Shown: positions 17,089-25,807 of the stretch, one piece after another
How positions within the stretch are numbered: the stretch's first letter is position 1
Layout of the letters: each line of letters begins with the position of its first letter
Source of the DNA: Streptomyces misionensis
GTDB taxonomy: Bacteria; Actinomycetota; Actinomycetes; Streptomycetales; Streptomycetaceae
Length of the DNA stretch: 51,406 bases
Assembly (NCBI RefSeq): GCF_007896895.1
Contig: NZ_VOGW01000174.1
Coordinates: forward strand, 11,205-62,610
Reading direction: 5' to 3'
Notes under the pieces: model-generated
Told to the model about the DNA's origin: nothing
What the model saw: the letters and a program-made list of their open reading frames with translations, nothing else
Database searches by the model: none
Program-made: the position numbers and the translations under genes

Positions 17089-18027
17089 TCACGCCAGCAG
17101 GCCCGAGGACCGCCACAGCCGCCGCCCGACGCCCCGCAGCACCCCGATGTCGTCCAGGAAGTCGGTCAGCCGCTTGGCACCGGTCTGCATGACCTCCCGG
17201 CGGTGGGCGCTGGCCTTGACCTGGGCCATGGCCTCGCGCTTGTCGAGGCCGACGTTGGTGTAGACGTCGGGGTTGACGAACGCGACGGAGAAGACGCGGG
17301 CGAACTCGCCGGAGGTGACCCGGGTGAACTCCTGGGACCAGCGCGGGGCGGTCACCATCTGGCGGCGCAGCTCCTCGCGGGCGTAGCGGACATGGCGGGC
17401 CTCCTCCACCACGTGGATGCGGGTGACGCCCCGGATCAGCGGCTGCACCCGCTCGTCCGGGAAGGTCAGCCGCTGCATCCAGTCCAGGATCTCCTCGCCC
17501 AGCAGGGTCGCCGTGAAGGAGCCGGGGGCCGTGGAGATGGTCTTGAAGAGGCGGCCCAGGTTCAGGTGGACCTTGCTGACCGGGTACCAGGGGGTGCCGC
17601 CGTGCGAGATCAGCCGTGCGAACATCTTGGAGTGGCGGCACTCGTCCTCGATCTCGGTGAGGGCGTAGCGGACGTGCGCGCTCGTGGCCGCCTTGTCGTA
17701 GATGTGCCGGACCAGCAGCTGCATCAGGATGATCTCGAACCAGATGCCGAGCGAGGCCAGCGCCGCCGCCTCGTGCTGGGAGAGGAGGATGCGCTGCTCC
17801 TCGCTCATCCGCCGCCACATCGGGGTGTCGTACAGCGACACCAGCTCCGGCGGCCAGAACCACTTGCCCTCCTCGAAGGGCGCCTCCCAGTCCAGCTCCT
17901 TGTCCGGGTCGAAGGAGTGCTTGGCGGAGGAGACGAGCAGTCGTTCGGCCACCTGTTCCCGGTCCTTGAGCAGGCCGAGCGCATCGCGCAGGCCGTCCAG
18001 CGCGTCCGCTTCCGTCAGGGTCGTCAT
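17089..18027 (-). CDS. AurF-type diiron oxygenase family protein
   Basis: A 312-residue helical protein of the AurF (p-aminobenzoate N-oxygenase) family. Iron-ligand motifs are visible as repeated E...ExxxH elements: HEAAALASLGIWFE, EIEDECRHSKMF and RIHVVEEARHVRYAREE, which would bind a carboxylate-bridged diiron centre. AurF oxidises aromatic amines to nitro groups; many Streptomyces homologues have unknown substrates and no biosynthetic cluster, as here. The ATG at 18027 is followed at once by the conserved region. Divergently transcribed from a second diiron protein, with an operator-like repeat between them. Confidence 0.85.
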   Translation of the reverse strand: MTTLTEADALDGLRDALGLLKDREQVAERLLVSSAKHSFDPDKELDWEAPFEEGKWFWPPELVSLYDTPMWRRMSEEQRILLSQHEAAALASLGIWFEIILMQLLVRHIYDKAATSAHVRYALTEIEDECRHSKMFARLISHGGTPWYPVSKVHLNLGRLFKTISTAPGSFTATLLGEEILDWMQRLTFPDERVQPLIRGVTRIHVVEEARHVRYAREELRRQMVTAPRWSQEFTRVTSGEFARVFSVAFVNPDVYTNVGLDKREAMAQVKASAHRREVMQTGAKRLTDFLDDIGVLRGVGRRLWRSSGLLA

Positions 18028-18072
18028 GGCTCCGTCACCTCGTTACCCGGGGGTATGTCGTCCAGTCACTTA

Positions 18073-18100
18073 TGAGACTGCTTGTCAGCAAGGCCGTCAA
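18073..18100 (-). promoter_or_regulatory. Candidate promoter and operator of the AurF-like gene
   Basis: On the minus strand TTGACG (18100-18095) is followed by CTTG-CTGA-CAAG (18092-18081), a short inverted repeat, and then a loose -10 hexamer (CATAAG). An inverted repeat between -35 and -10 is the usual place for a repressor of the TetR kind. The spacing is about 20 bases, so the -10 is weak. Confidence 0.35.
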
Positions 18101-18151
18101 TCCCCTGCGCAGGACTTGTTGACCGCGCCCGCGCGTGTGAGCCTGCGAGGT

Positions 18152-19267
18152 ATGCCCACCCATGACCTGTACGCCAACGAGCCCGGAGACCCCGCCTGGC
18201 ACGTGCCCGCGTCCGGTGCGGCCAGGTTCAGCTGGGAGTACGACGACGGACGCGACCGCCTGCTGGCCCTGTACCAGAAGGGCAAGGACAAGCAGTGGGA
18301 CGCGACCAGGCGCATCGACTGGGACCTGGAGGTCGATCCCTTCGACGCGCTCGGCACCCCCGACGAGGCGATGGTCCTGTACGGGACGCCGTACTGGGAC
18401 CGGATGACCGGCAAGGACAAGGGCGAGCTGCGGCGGCACTTCGCCTCCTGGCAGTTCAGCCAGTTCCTGCACGGCGAGCAGGGGGCGATGATCTGCGCGG
18501 CCCGGATCGTGGAGTCGGTGCCCGACCTGGACGCCAAGTTCTACTCCGCGACCCAGACCATGGACGAGGCCCGGCACGCCGAGATTTACGGCCGGTTCCT
18601 GCACGAGAAGATCGGGCTCCTCTACCCGATCAACGACAACCTCCGGTCGCTGCTGGACGACACCCTGCGCGACAGCCGCTGGGACATGCCGTACCTCGGC
18701 ATGCAGGTGCTCATCGAGGGCCTCGCGCTGGCCGCGTTCGGGATGATCCGGGACACCACCACCAAGCCGCTGCCCCGGCAGATCCTGACCTACGTCATGC
18801 AGGACGAGGCCCGGCACGTGGCCTTCGGACGGATGGCGCTGCGCGACTACTACCGCCGGCTCACCGACGCCGAACTGCGCGAGCGCGAGGAGTTCGTCAT
18901 CGAGGGCTGCCATCTGATGCGCGACCGGCTGCGCGGGGTGGAGGTGCTGGAGAACTTCGGCATCGCGCGCGCCGAGGCCGAACGGCTCAGCGAGCGCTCG
19001 GAGTTCCTCCAGCTCTTCCGCAAGCTGCTGTTCAGCCGCATCGTGCCCTGCGTCAAGGACATCGGCCTGTGGGGCGAGCGGCTCCAGCGGGCCTACGTCG
19101 ACATGGGCGTGCTGGAGATGGGGGACGCGAACCTGGACCAGCTGATGGCGCAGGACGAGGAGCTGGCCGACCGGCTGGACGCCGAGCGGTTCGCGGCGGA
19201 GGAGCGGGAGCGGGTGGCCGAGGTGACGGAGGCGATCCGGGAGGGGGAGGGCCGGGAAGACGGCTGA
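18152..19267 (+). CDS. Ferritin-like diiron protein
   Basis: A 371-residue ferritin-like four-helix-bundle protein. Iron-binding motifs: FLHGEQGAMICA and TQTMDEARHAEIYGRF in the first half, LIEGLALAAF and YVMQDEARHVAFGRMAL in the second, giving the ExnExxH pairs of a diiron oxidase. It resembles the family of actinobacterial ferritin-like proteins that sit beside AurF homologues; a role in oxygen activation or iron handling is possible. ATG at 18152 has GCGAGG upstream. It faces the AurF-like gene across a 124-base promoter region, so shared regulation is likely. Substrate unknown. Confidence 0.85.
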   Translation: MPTHDLYANEPGDPAWHVPASGAARFSWEYDDGRDRLLALYQKGKDKQWDATRRIDWDLEVDPFDALGTPDEAMVLYGTPYWDRMTGKDKGELRRHFASWQFSQFLHGEQGAMICAARIVESVPDLDAKFYSATQTMDEARHAEIYGRFLHEKIGLLYPINDNLRSLLDDTLRDSRWDMPYLGMQVLIEGLALAAFGMIRDTTTKPLPRQILTYVMQDEARHVAFGRMALRDYYRRLTDAELREREEFVIEGCHLMRDRLRGVEVLENFGIARAEAERLSERSEFLQLFRKLLFSRIVPCVKDIGLWGERLQRAYVDMGVLEMGDANLDQLMAQDEELADRLDAERFAAEERERVAEVTEAIREGEGREDG

Positions 19268-19316
19268 TTCCGGCCTCGATGGCCCTTTGTCCACCCTCGT
19301 GCAGTAGCGTGCTGGC

Positions 19317-20255
19317 GTGTCCATGCCTCCGCAGCCGCCGCCGTACCCCGATCAGCCGCAGCCCCCGTACGGCGGGCAGCCCCCGTACGGCCGGCAGCCT
19401 CCGCAGAATCCCGGCCCGTACGGCCGGCAGCCTCCGCAGAATCCCGGCCCCTACGGCCAGCAGCCTCCGCAGAATCCCGGCCCCTACGGCCAGCAGCCTC
19501 CGCAGAACCCCGGCCCGTACGGCTCGCCGTACCCGCAGCAGCCCTACCCGCAGCAGCCCCAGCAGCCGCAGCCCCCGTACCAGGGCTGGAACGGCATGCC
19601 GCCCGTGGTGCCGCCGCCCCCGAAGAAGAGCCGGGTCGGTCTGGTCCTCGGGATCGTCGGCGGTGTCGTCGTCCTGATCGTGGGCGGTCTGGTCGCGCTC
19701 GGCGCGATCGGGTACAAGGCGGCGACCAGCTTCCCCGACGGGAAACGGAAGCTGACGCTGCCCCAGACGCTGCTCGACGGGAAGTACGAGCTGGCCAAGG
19801 ACCTCTCCGACACCGAGGGCAAGCAGATCGGGCAGGAGGCGGACGGCGCCTGGGACGCCAAGGACACCCACGGCGTCGTCGGCAGCTACAACCTCGGCGG
19901 CGACGAGACCAAGGGCACCCTGGTGGTGTCGGGCATGTACGGCCGGTTCAAGAACACCGACACGGCCCGGCGCAACATGATGAAGGGCGCCGCCCAGTCC
20001 GACGGCGCCAAGGTGGCCGTGCCGCCGAAGGACTTCGCCCTGGAGGTCACGGTCAGCTGCGAGGTGCTGACGCAGGACCAGCTCGGCACCACGGTCACGC
20101 TGCCCATGTGCGCCTGGGCCGACGACAACACCGGCGCCACCGTGGCCATCGTGGACACGGAGACCGTCTCGAAGGACCCGTCGAGCGTCGACCTGGCGGC
20201 GCTCGCCAGGCAGACCATGCAGGTCCGCTCCGAGGCGGTCAAGCCGATTCTCTGA
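19317..20255 (+). CDS. Proline-rich single-pass membrane protein
   Basis: A 312-residue protein in three parts: a cytoplasmic proline/glutamine/tyrosine-rich N-terminus (1-105) with four 11-residue repeats of the GRQPPQNPGPY type, one membrane helix (VGLVLGIVGGVVVLIVGGLV) and an extracytoplasmic domain of about 180 residues with two cysteines (VSCEVL, LPMCAW) that could form a disulfide. This layout is common in Streptomyces envelope proteins of unknown function. The start is GTG 19317; an ATG two codons later is equally possible. Its stop overlaps the end of the convergent DUF3291 gene by 17 bases. Confidence 0.78.
   Translation: MSMPPQPPPYPDQPQPPYGGQPPYGRQPPQNPGPYGRQPPQNPGPYGQQPPQNPGPYGQQPPQNPGPYGSPYPQQPYPQQPQQPQPPYQGWNGMPPVVPPPPKKSRVGLVLGIVGGVVVLIVGGLVALGAIGYKAATSFPDGKRKLTLPQTLLDGKYELAKDLSDTEGKQIGQEADGAWDAKDTHGVVGSYNLGGDETKGTLVVSGMYGRFKNTDTARRNMMKGAAQSDGAKVAVPPKDFALEVTVSCEVLTQDQLGTTVTLPMCAWADDNTGATVAIVDTETVSKDPSSVDLAALARQTMQVRSEAVKPIL
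19389..19520 (+). repeat. Four 33-bp tandem repeats coding for proline-rich units
   Basis: Four consecutive 33-base copies within the proline-rich gene, each encoding G-(R/Q)-QPPQNPGPY, with only a few base changes. Copy number is likely to vary between strains, and short reads may miscount it. Confidence 0.85.
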
Positions 20256-20724
20256 CCGCCGGCTCCGCGCCCGGCTCGAACGGCGACCGCAGGGTGAACG
20301 CGTACGCCGTCGGGCCGTGCGCCCGCAGGTGCAGCAGCCGGTCCTCCGCCTCGGCGACCGTCGGGCGGTGGCCGGCCGGCACCCACCACAGCGCGGTCAT
20401 CGCCTCCTCGACGTGCTCGAAGAACTCCCGCCGCCGGGCCAGCAGTTCCCGGTGCCGGCCCCGGTACATGAACGCGGTCAGGGCCTTGGTGTCCCGCCAC
20501 ACCGACATGTTGACGATCAGCCACGGGTCGCCGAGGACCGGCACGTCGGTCGCGTTGCCGGAAGTGCTCTGCAACCGCCAGCGGAAGCCGTCCGAGGCGT
20601 CCGCCACCGCGTTCACCGGGTCGAGCCCGTCCACGAAGTCCTTCAACTGCGGTGCGTCCAGCGGGTGTTTGAGTCGGGCGATGTTGACCTGGGCCAGTTC
20701 GTGCGCGGCTGCCGTATCCGTCAT
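20239..20724 (-). CDS. DUF3291 domain-containing protein
   Basis: A 161-residue soluble protein with the DUF3291 pattern: ELAQVNIARLKHPLDAPQL at the N-terminus, SDGFRWRLQS, NMSVWRDTKALTAFMYRGRH and WWVPAGHRPTVAEAEDRL. The fold is a dimeric alpha/beta barrel (ABM-like); related proteins include heme-degrading and antibiotic biosynthesis monooxygenases, but no catalytic assignment can be made. ATG at 20724 directly precedes the conserved segment. It lies downstream of the PBP gene on the same strand. Confidence 0.82.
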   Translation of the reverse strand: MTDTAAAHELAQVNIARLKHPLDAPQLKDFVDGLDPVNAVADASDGFRWRLQSTSGNATDVPVLGDPWLIVNMSVWRDTKALTAFMYRGRHRELLARRREFFEHVEEAMTALWWVPAGHRPTVAEAEDRLLHLRAHGPTAYAFTLRSPFEPGAEPAVRESA

Positions 20725-20767
20725 GGGCGAACCGTAGATCGGGCCGGTCGCCGTCGGTAGCCCCGTC

Positions 20768-22225
20768 TCAGCGGCCGAGCACCGCGCGCATCACGTCCCG
20801 CGCGATCGGGGCCGCGTCGCCGCCGCCGCTGATCTCGCCGCGGTCCGCCGAGGCGTCCTCCACCACCACGGCGACCGCCACCCCCGGCTCCACCGCGTCG
20901 TCGGCCTGCGCCCACGAGACGAACCAGGCGTACGGCACCCCGGTGTTGCCCACCCCGTGCTGGGCGGTGCCGGTCTTGCCGCCGACGATCGCGCCCCGGA
21001 TGGCCGCCCGGGTGCCGGTGCCCTCGCGGACCACGCCGGTCATCAGATCCTTCAGCCGCCGCGCCGTGGACGGCCGCATCACCTGGCGGACCGGGTGCGT
21101 CCCACCGCCGGAGACCGTCTCGCCCCCGCGCCGGGTGGTCCGCTCCACCAGGTACGGCGTGTGCAGCCGGCCGTCGTCGGCGACGGCCGCCGCGACCATC
21201 GCCATCTGCAACGGGGTGGCCCGCGTGTTGTACTGCCCGATCGACGACAGCGCCAGCTGGGCCTGGTCCACGTGGGAGTCGAAGGTGCTGGGCGCCACCG
21301 AGAACGGGATGCGCACAGCGGTGTCGTTGAACCCGAACGCCTCCGCCGTCTTCTTCATGTCCCGCACCCCGACGTCCACGCCGAGTTTGGCGAAGACCGT
21401 GTTGCAGGACCACTCGAAGGCGTCCCGCAGCGAGGTGTCCGCGCAGCCGTCGGCCTCGTTGGTCAGCCGGGTCCGGGTGCCGGGCAGCCGGTAGGGGTCG
21501 GGGGAGTCGGTGCGCGCGTCCGGGTCGCTGACCACCCCCGCGTCCAGCGCCGCCGCCGCGGTGACCACCTTGAACGTCGAACCCGGCGGATAGGTCTGGC
21601 GCACCGCCCGGTTGAGCATCGGCTTCTCCGGATCGCTGTTGAGCCGTGCCCACGCCGAGGCCGTCGACTCGCCGTTGCCGGACAGCTGCGCCGGGTCGTA
21701 GGAGGGGCTGGTCACCAGGGCCAGGACGCGGCCGGTGGCCGGTTCGATCGCGGCCACCGCGCCCTTGCGGCCGGCGAGCCCCCGGTACGCCGCCTCCTGC
21801 GCCGCCCGGTGGAGCGTCGTCACCACGTTCCCGCCCGGACTGCGCCCGCGCGTCATGTCGTTCCACAGCGGCAGCGGCTGGAGCAGCGGATCGGTGCCGG
21901 AGAGCACCCCGTCCTCGGTGTGCTCCAGGAACGTGGTGCCGTACGACTGGGAGGCGAACCCGGTCACCGGGGCGTACAACGGGCCGTTGCGGTAGGTGCG
22001 TTCGTAGCGCAGCTGCTCATGGGTGTCCACGGAGCCGGTGACCGGTTCGCCGCCGACCAGGATGTCGCCGCGCGGGTGCTGGTAACGGGCGATGGCGGCC
22101 CGGCGGTTGGCCGGGTTGCCGGTGTAGGTGCCGGCCTGCACCAGCTGCACCCGGGCCGCGTTGACCAGCAGGGCCGCCAGCAGCAGGGTGCAGAAGGCGC
22201 AGGCGTGCCGGATGCAGCGGGCCAT
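20768..22225 (-). CDS. Class B penicillin-binding protein (transpeptidase)
   Basis: A 485-residue monofunctional peptidoglycan transpeptidase: N-terminal membrane anchor (CTLLLAALLVNAARVQL), dimerisation domain, then transpeptidase motifs GSTFK (S216 nucleophile, K219), SCN in EWSCNTVFA, and KTGTA. It cross-links stem peptides outside the membrane. It overlaps or abuts the FtsW/RodA gene, its expected glycosyltransferase partner. ATG 22225 is used; a GTG at 22270 overlapping the FtsW stop (GTGA) would add 15 residues and is a real alternative. The pair lies outside the STPK-linked rodA/pbpA cluster, so it may be a paralogous set. Confidence 0.92.
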   Translation of the reverse strand: MARCIRHACAFCTLLLAALLVNAARVQLVQAGTYTGNPANRRAAIARYQHPRGDILVGGEPVTGSVDTHEQLRYERTYRNGPLYAPVTGFASQSYGTTFLEHTEDGVLSGTDPLLQPLPLWNDMTRGRSPGGNVVTTLHRAAQEAAYRGLAGRKGAVAAIEPATGRVLALVTSPSYDPAQLSGNGESTASAWARLNSDPEKPMLNRAVRQTYPPGSTFKVVTAAAALDAGVVSDPDARTDSPDPYRLPGTRTRLTNEADGCADTSLRDAFEWSCNTVFAKLGVDVGVRDMKKTAEAFGFNDTAVRIPFSVAPSTFDSHVDQAQLALSSIGQYNTRATPLQMAMVAAAVADDGRLHTPYLVERTTRRGGETVSGGGTHPVRQVMRPSTARRLKDLMTGVVREGTGTRAAIRGAIVGGKTGTAQHGVGNTGVPYAWFVSWAQADDAVEPGVAVAVVVEDASADRGEISGGGDAAPIARDVMRAVLGR

Positions 22226-22266
22226 CGGCCGCCCGCCCTCGCCGCCGCCCATGCCCGCGTACTCGC

Positions 22267-23628
22267 TCACGGCGCCTCCGTGCCGTCGTACCGGCTGCGG
22301 GCCGAGTCGCTCACCCGGATCAGCAGGGCCACGATCGCCCAGTTGGTGACCACCGAGGAGCCGCCCTGGGCGAGGAACGGCATCGCCATGCCGGTCAGCG
22401 GGATCAGCCCGGTGACGCCGCCCGCGATCACGAACACCTGGAGCGCCAGGATCGAGGCCAGCCCGACCGCGAGCAGCCGCCCGAACGGCTCGCGCAGCGC
22501 GAGGGCGGCCCGGTAGCCGCGCTCCACCAGCAGCGCGTACAGCAGGATGATCGCGGCGAGCCCCGCGAGGCCCAGTTCCTCGCCCGCCGTGGCCAGGATG
22601 AAGTCCGACTTGGTGGCGAAGCCGATGAGCACCGAGTGCCCGAGGCCGAGCCCGGTGCCCAGCAGCCCGCCCGCGGCGAACGCGAACAGCGACTGGGACA
22701 GCTGGTTGGGGCCCCGTCCGGCCTCGATGGTGGCGAACGGGTGCAGCCAGTCCGCGATCCGGCCGCCCACGTGCGGCTCCACCCGGCCGACGGCGACGGC
22801 GCCCAGCACCGCCAGCAGCAGCCCCACCGCGATCCAGCCGGTGCGGCCGGTGGCGACGTACAGCAGCACCACGAACAGCCCGAAGAACAGCAGCGAGGTG
22901 CCGAGGTCCCGCTCCAGGACCAGCACCCCCACGCTGAGCAGCCAGATCGTCACGATCGGGCCGAGCACCCGCCCGGTCGGGAACTGCATCCGCCACACCC
23001 GGCGGCCGGTGTACGCCAGCGCGTTGCGGTTGGCGGCCAGATAGGCGGCGAAGAACACCGCGAGCAGCACCTTCGCGAACTCGCCCGGCTGGATGGAGAA
23101 CCCGGCGACGCGGATCCAGATCCGGGCGCCGTTGACCGCGGGGAAGAGGATCGGCACCAGCAGCAGGACGAGCGCGGCGACCACGCACACGTACGCGTAG
23201 CGCTGGAGCACCCGGTGGTCGCGCAGCAGCAGCACGACGACGATGAACAGGGCCACCCCGAGCGTGGACCAGACCAGCTGGGCGGGGGCCGCGCGGTCGC
23301 CCGGCGTCTCCAGGTCCAGCCGGTAGATCAGCACCAGTCCGAGCCCGTTGAGCAGCACCCCGATCGGCAGCGGCAGCGGGTCCGCGTACGGCGCCCGCAG
23401 CCGTACGGCGAGATGGGCGACGAGGGCGAGCACCCCGAGCCCGGCCCCGTACGCGAGCGCCCCGGGCGGCACCCGCCCCGCCCGGGCCAGGCCCACGGCG
23501 CAGTAGCCGTACACCGACAGCGTGACCGCCAGCACGATCAGCGAGAGTTCGACGCCGCGGCGCCGGGAGAGGCGTACGACGGGCACGGGCGCCCGGGCCG
23601 TGGGCGCGGCGGTTCCGGCGTTGCTCAT
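22267..23628 (-). CDS. FtsW/RodA/SpoVE family SEDS glycosyltransferase
   Basis: A 453-residue polytopic membrane protein with about ten to twelve helices. SEDS hallmarks: NGARIWIRVAGFSIQPGEFAK with the PxEFaK motif, LERDLGTSLLFFG containing the catalytic aspartate, and MAMPFLAQGGSS near the C-terminus. SEDS proteins polymerise lipid II with a cognate class B PBP, whose gene follows with a 4-base overlap. Which process it serves (elongation, division, sporulation) cannot be read from the sequence. ATG start at 23628. Confidence 0.93.
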   Translation of the reverse strand: MSNAGTAAPTARAPVPVVRLSRRRGVELSLIVLAVTLSVYGYCAVGLARAGRVPPGALAYGAGLGVLALVAHLAVRLRAPYADPLPLPIGVLLNGLGLVLIYRLDLETPGDRAAPAQLVWSTLGVALFIVVVLLLRDHRVLQRYAYVCVVAALVLLLVPILFPAVNGARIWIRVAGFSIQPGEFAKVLLAVFFAAYLAANRNALAYTGRRVWRMQFPTGRVLGPIVTIWLLSVGVLVLERDLGTSLLFFGLFVVLLYVATGRTGWIAVGLLLAVLGAVAVGRVEPHVGGRIADWLHPFATIEAGRGPNQLSQSLFAFAAGGLLGTGLGLGHSVLIGFATKSDFILATAGEELGLAGLAAIILLYALLVERGYRAALALREPFGRLLAVGLASILALQVFVIAGGVTGLIPLTGMAMPFLAQGGSSVVTNWAIVALLIRVSDSARSRYDGTEAP

Positions 23629-23716
23629 GCCGGGAACCTATCCAAAAGAGCCGGTGAGGTGATCAAACGCCACATCGGACACCGAAAGGAACCATTTCGG
23701 GCCCGATGAGCGGGCG

Positions 23717-24964
23717 CTAACGCGCGGCCACCGGCAGGATCAGCGTCGCCACCGCGCCCCCGTCCGGCGCGTTGCGGAACGACAGCCGCGCGCCCAGCAC
23801 CTCCGCCTGCCCCACCGCGATCGTCAGCCCGAGCCCGTGCCCCCGTGCCCCGCCCTCCGTGCGGAACCGCTGGGGCCCGTGGGCCACGAGGTACCCGGGG
23901 TAGCCGCTCCCGTGGTCCCGCACCGTCACCACCGGCCCGTTGACCGACAGCACCACCGGGGGCGCCCCGTGCTTGTGCGCGTTGGCCACCAGGTTCCCCA
24001 GCACCCGCTCCAGGCGGCGCCGGTCGGTCTCCACCAGGACGTCGCGGACGACACGGATCTCGGTGTCCGTGCCCGAGGCCCGCACCACCCGCTTGGCCAG
24101 CGCCCCCAGCTCCTCCGCGTCCGCCTCCAGCCGCTCCCGGCCGGCGTCGAGACGGGAGATCTCCAGCAGGTCCTCGGTGAGCGTGCGCAGCGCGGCCACC
24201 CGGTCGCGCACCAGCTCCGTCGGCCGGCCCGGCGGCAGCAGCTCCGCCGCCGCGTGCAGCCCGGTGAGCGGGGTGCGCAGCTCGTGCGCCACGTCCGCGG
24301 TGAACCGCTGCTCGCTGAGCAGCTTGCCCTGGAGCGAGGCGGCCATCGAGTCCAGCGCGGCGGCGACCGCGGCCACCTCGTCCTGGGGCCGGGTCGGATC
24401 CTTGGTGCGCGGGTCGTCGACGCGCGCGTCCAGGTCGCCCGCGGTGATCCGGCGGGCCACCCGCGCGGTGCCGTGCAGCCGCCGGGTGACCCGGGACACG
24501 GCGAACACGCCGACCAGCACCGTCGCGCCGATGGCGAGCACGGAGGACCACAGGATCGAGGTGTCGAGCCCGGCGATGGTGCGGGACTGCTGCGAGTAGT
24601 CGATCTCCACGGCGAGCGCCCGGTGCCCGGAGACCGGCCCGGCCGCCCACATCGTCGGCCGCCCCCGGTGCGTGGAGACCATCGTGCCGCGCTGCCCGGA
24701 GACCGCGAGGGACCGCAGCGAGCCGGGCAGCCCCTGCGGGTCCACCCCGGCGTTCGGCAGCAGCGCGTCCCCGGCCTCGTAGGCGCGGGTGGCGTCCGCG
24801 AGCCGGGACAGGGCGAGCTCGCGCGCCTGCCCGACGGTCTGGTTGGTCACCGAGACGTGCACCAGCACACCGAGCAGCGCGGCCAGCGCACAGCACATCA
24901 CGGTGATGAACACGGCCGCCTTCACGGCGAGGGGCCCGGCCCAGCGGGGCAGCAGCAGCCTCAT
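23717..24964 (-). CDS. Sensor histidine kinase, no adjacent response regulator
   Basis: A 415-residue membrane kinase. Two hydrophobic segments (AVFITVMCCALAALLGVLVH and SVLAIGATVLVGVFAVS) enclose an extracytoplasmic sensor of about 120 residues; then HAMP, HisKA (FTADVAHELRTPLTG), N box (LGNLVANAHKHGAPP) and G boxes (VRDHGSGYP, GHGLGLTIAVG). The ATG overlaps the stop of the lipoprotein gene (ATGA). Lipoprotein plus kinase recalls the cseA/cseC parts of the Streptomyces cell-envelope-stress locus, but no sigma factor or response regulator is here, so CseC identity is not claimed. The SEDS/PBP pair follows 88 bases downstream. Confidence 0.9.
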   Translation of the reverse strand: MRLLLPRWAGPLAVKAAVFITVMCCALAALLGVLVHVSVTNQTVGQARELALSRLADATRAYEAGDALLPNAGVDPQGLPGSLRSLAVSGQRGTMVSTHRGRPTMWAAGPVSGHRALAVEIDYSQQSRTIAGLDTSILWSSVLAIGATVLVGVFAVSRVTRRLHGTARVARRITAGDLDARVDDPRTKDPTRPQDEVAAVAAALDSMAASLQGKLLSEQRFTADVAHELRTPLTGLHAAAELLPPGRPTELVRDRVAALRTLTEDLLEISRLDAGRERLEADAEELGALAKRVVRASGTDTEIRVVRDVLVETDRRRLERVLGNLVANAHKHGAPPVVLSVNGPVVTVRDHGSGYPGYLVAHGPQRFRTEGGARGHGLGLTIAVGQAEVLGARLSFRNAPDGGAVATLILPVAAR

Positions 24965-25692
24965 GACGCGCTCGCGGAGGGCGTGAGGGAGGGCGACGGT
25001 GTCCGGTGGCGGGCCCGGCCGCCGCCGATGTGCAGGTACTCGTCGCGGGAGAACACCATCGCGCGCTGGCCCGGGTCCCACTCCCAGGTGGTGCGGTACT
25101 CGTAGCCGGAGATGTCGGCCGGGGAGCGCTCGATCAGCGCGCGGCCGGCCAGCTCCACGCCGGTGATCGCGTCGTTGTCGGCGAGCACCTGCACCAGGTG
25201 GTGCCCCTCGACGGTGTAGACCCGCACCGCCGTCTGGTTGGTCGGGTACAGCCGGAAGCCGAGCGTCAGATCGGGCCGGCCGTCCCCCGTGAGGTCCCGG
25301 TAGTACGGCTTCAGCAGCGGGCACCGCGCCCGGTCGCCGCCCGGCCGGCACTCCTTCATCCGGTCCGCCGTCGCGTGGTACGCCCCCTTCGACCCGTAGT
25401 CCGCCGTGTGCGCCCGCAGCTCCGCCTCGACGACGTCCACCGGATCGACCGCGCGTATGTCGTCGCCGGGGACGGTGAGCCCCTTGACGGTCTCCCGGGT
25501 GGACACGGCGTACGGATAGGCCGGGCTGGACGCCGGCCGCAGGTCGGGCCAGAGCCTCGCGGGGCTGTCGGCGGTCTGCGTCGGCCCGGCGCTCTTCAGC
25601 TCGCCGGCGTCCCCGCAGGCCGTCGCCGTCGCCGCCAGCAGGGCGACGGCGGCCACGGTGAGGGCGGTGCGCACAGGGCGGCGGACGGGCAC
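24961..25692 (-). CDS. Putative lipoprotein
   Basis: A 243-residue exported protein. The signal sequence (TALTVAAVALLAATATAC) ends in a lipobox-like ATAC with C26 as the predicted lipidated cysteine. The mature domain contains DLTGDGRPDLTLGFRLYP, which looks like an EF-hand-like or FG-GAP-like calcium loop, and a serine/proline-rich tail. It is translated just before the sensor kinase with a 4-base overlap, so it may modulate that kinase at the cell surface, as CseA-type lipoproteins do. Function otherwise unknown. Confidence 0.8.
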   Translation of the reverse strand: MPVRRPVRTALTVAAVALLAATATACGDAGELKSAGPTQTADSPARLWPDLRPASSPAYPYAVSTRETVKGLTVPGDDIRAVDPVDVVEAELRAHTADYGSKGAYHATADRMKECRPGGDRARCPLLKPYYRDLTGDGRPDLTLGFRLYPTNQTAVRVYTVEGHHLVQVLADNDAITGVELAGRALIERSPADISGYEYRTTWEWDPGQRAMVFSRDEYLHIGGGRARHRTPSPSLTPSASAS

Positions 25693-25807
25693 GGTGCTCC
25701 TGGGACGATGGTTTCTCAGGTCAGTAGGCCAGTATGCACATAGATTCCAAGGAAGCCCCTTTTCGTCCGTTCTGTACGGCCGGGCCGAGGTGCGCGGGAG
25801 AGAGAGG

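Noticed and set aside
24961..25692. Assignment as CseA of the sigE-cse system
   Set aside because: Lipoprotein and kinase recall cseA and cseC, but sigE and cseB are absent and the sequence gives no specific signature.
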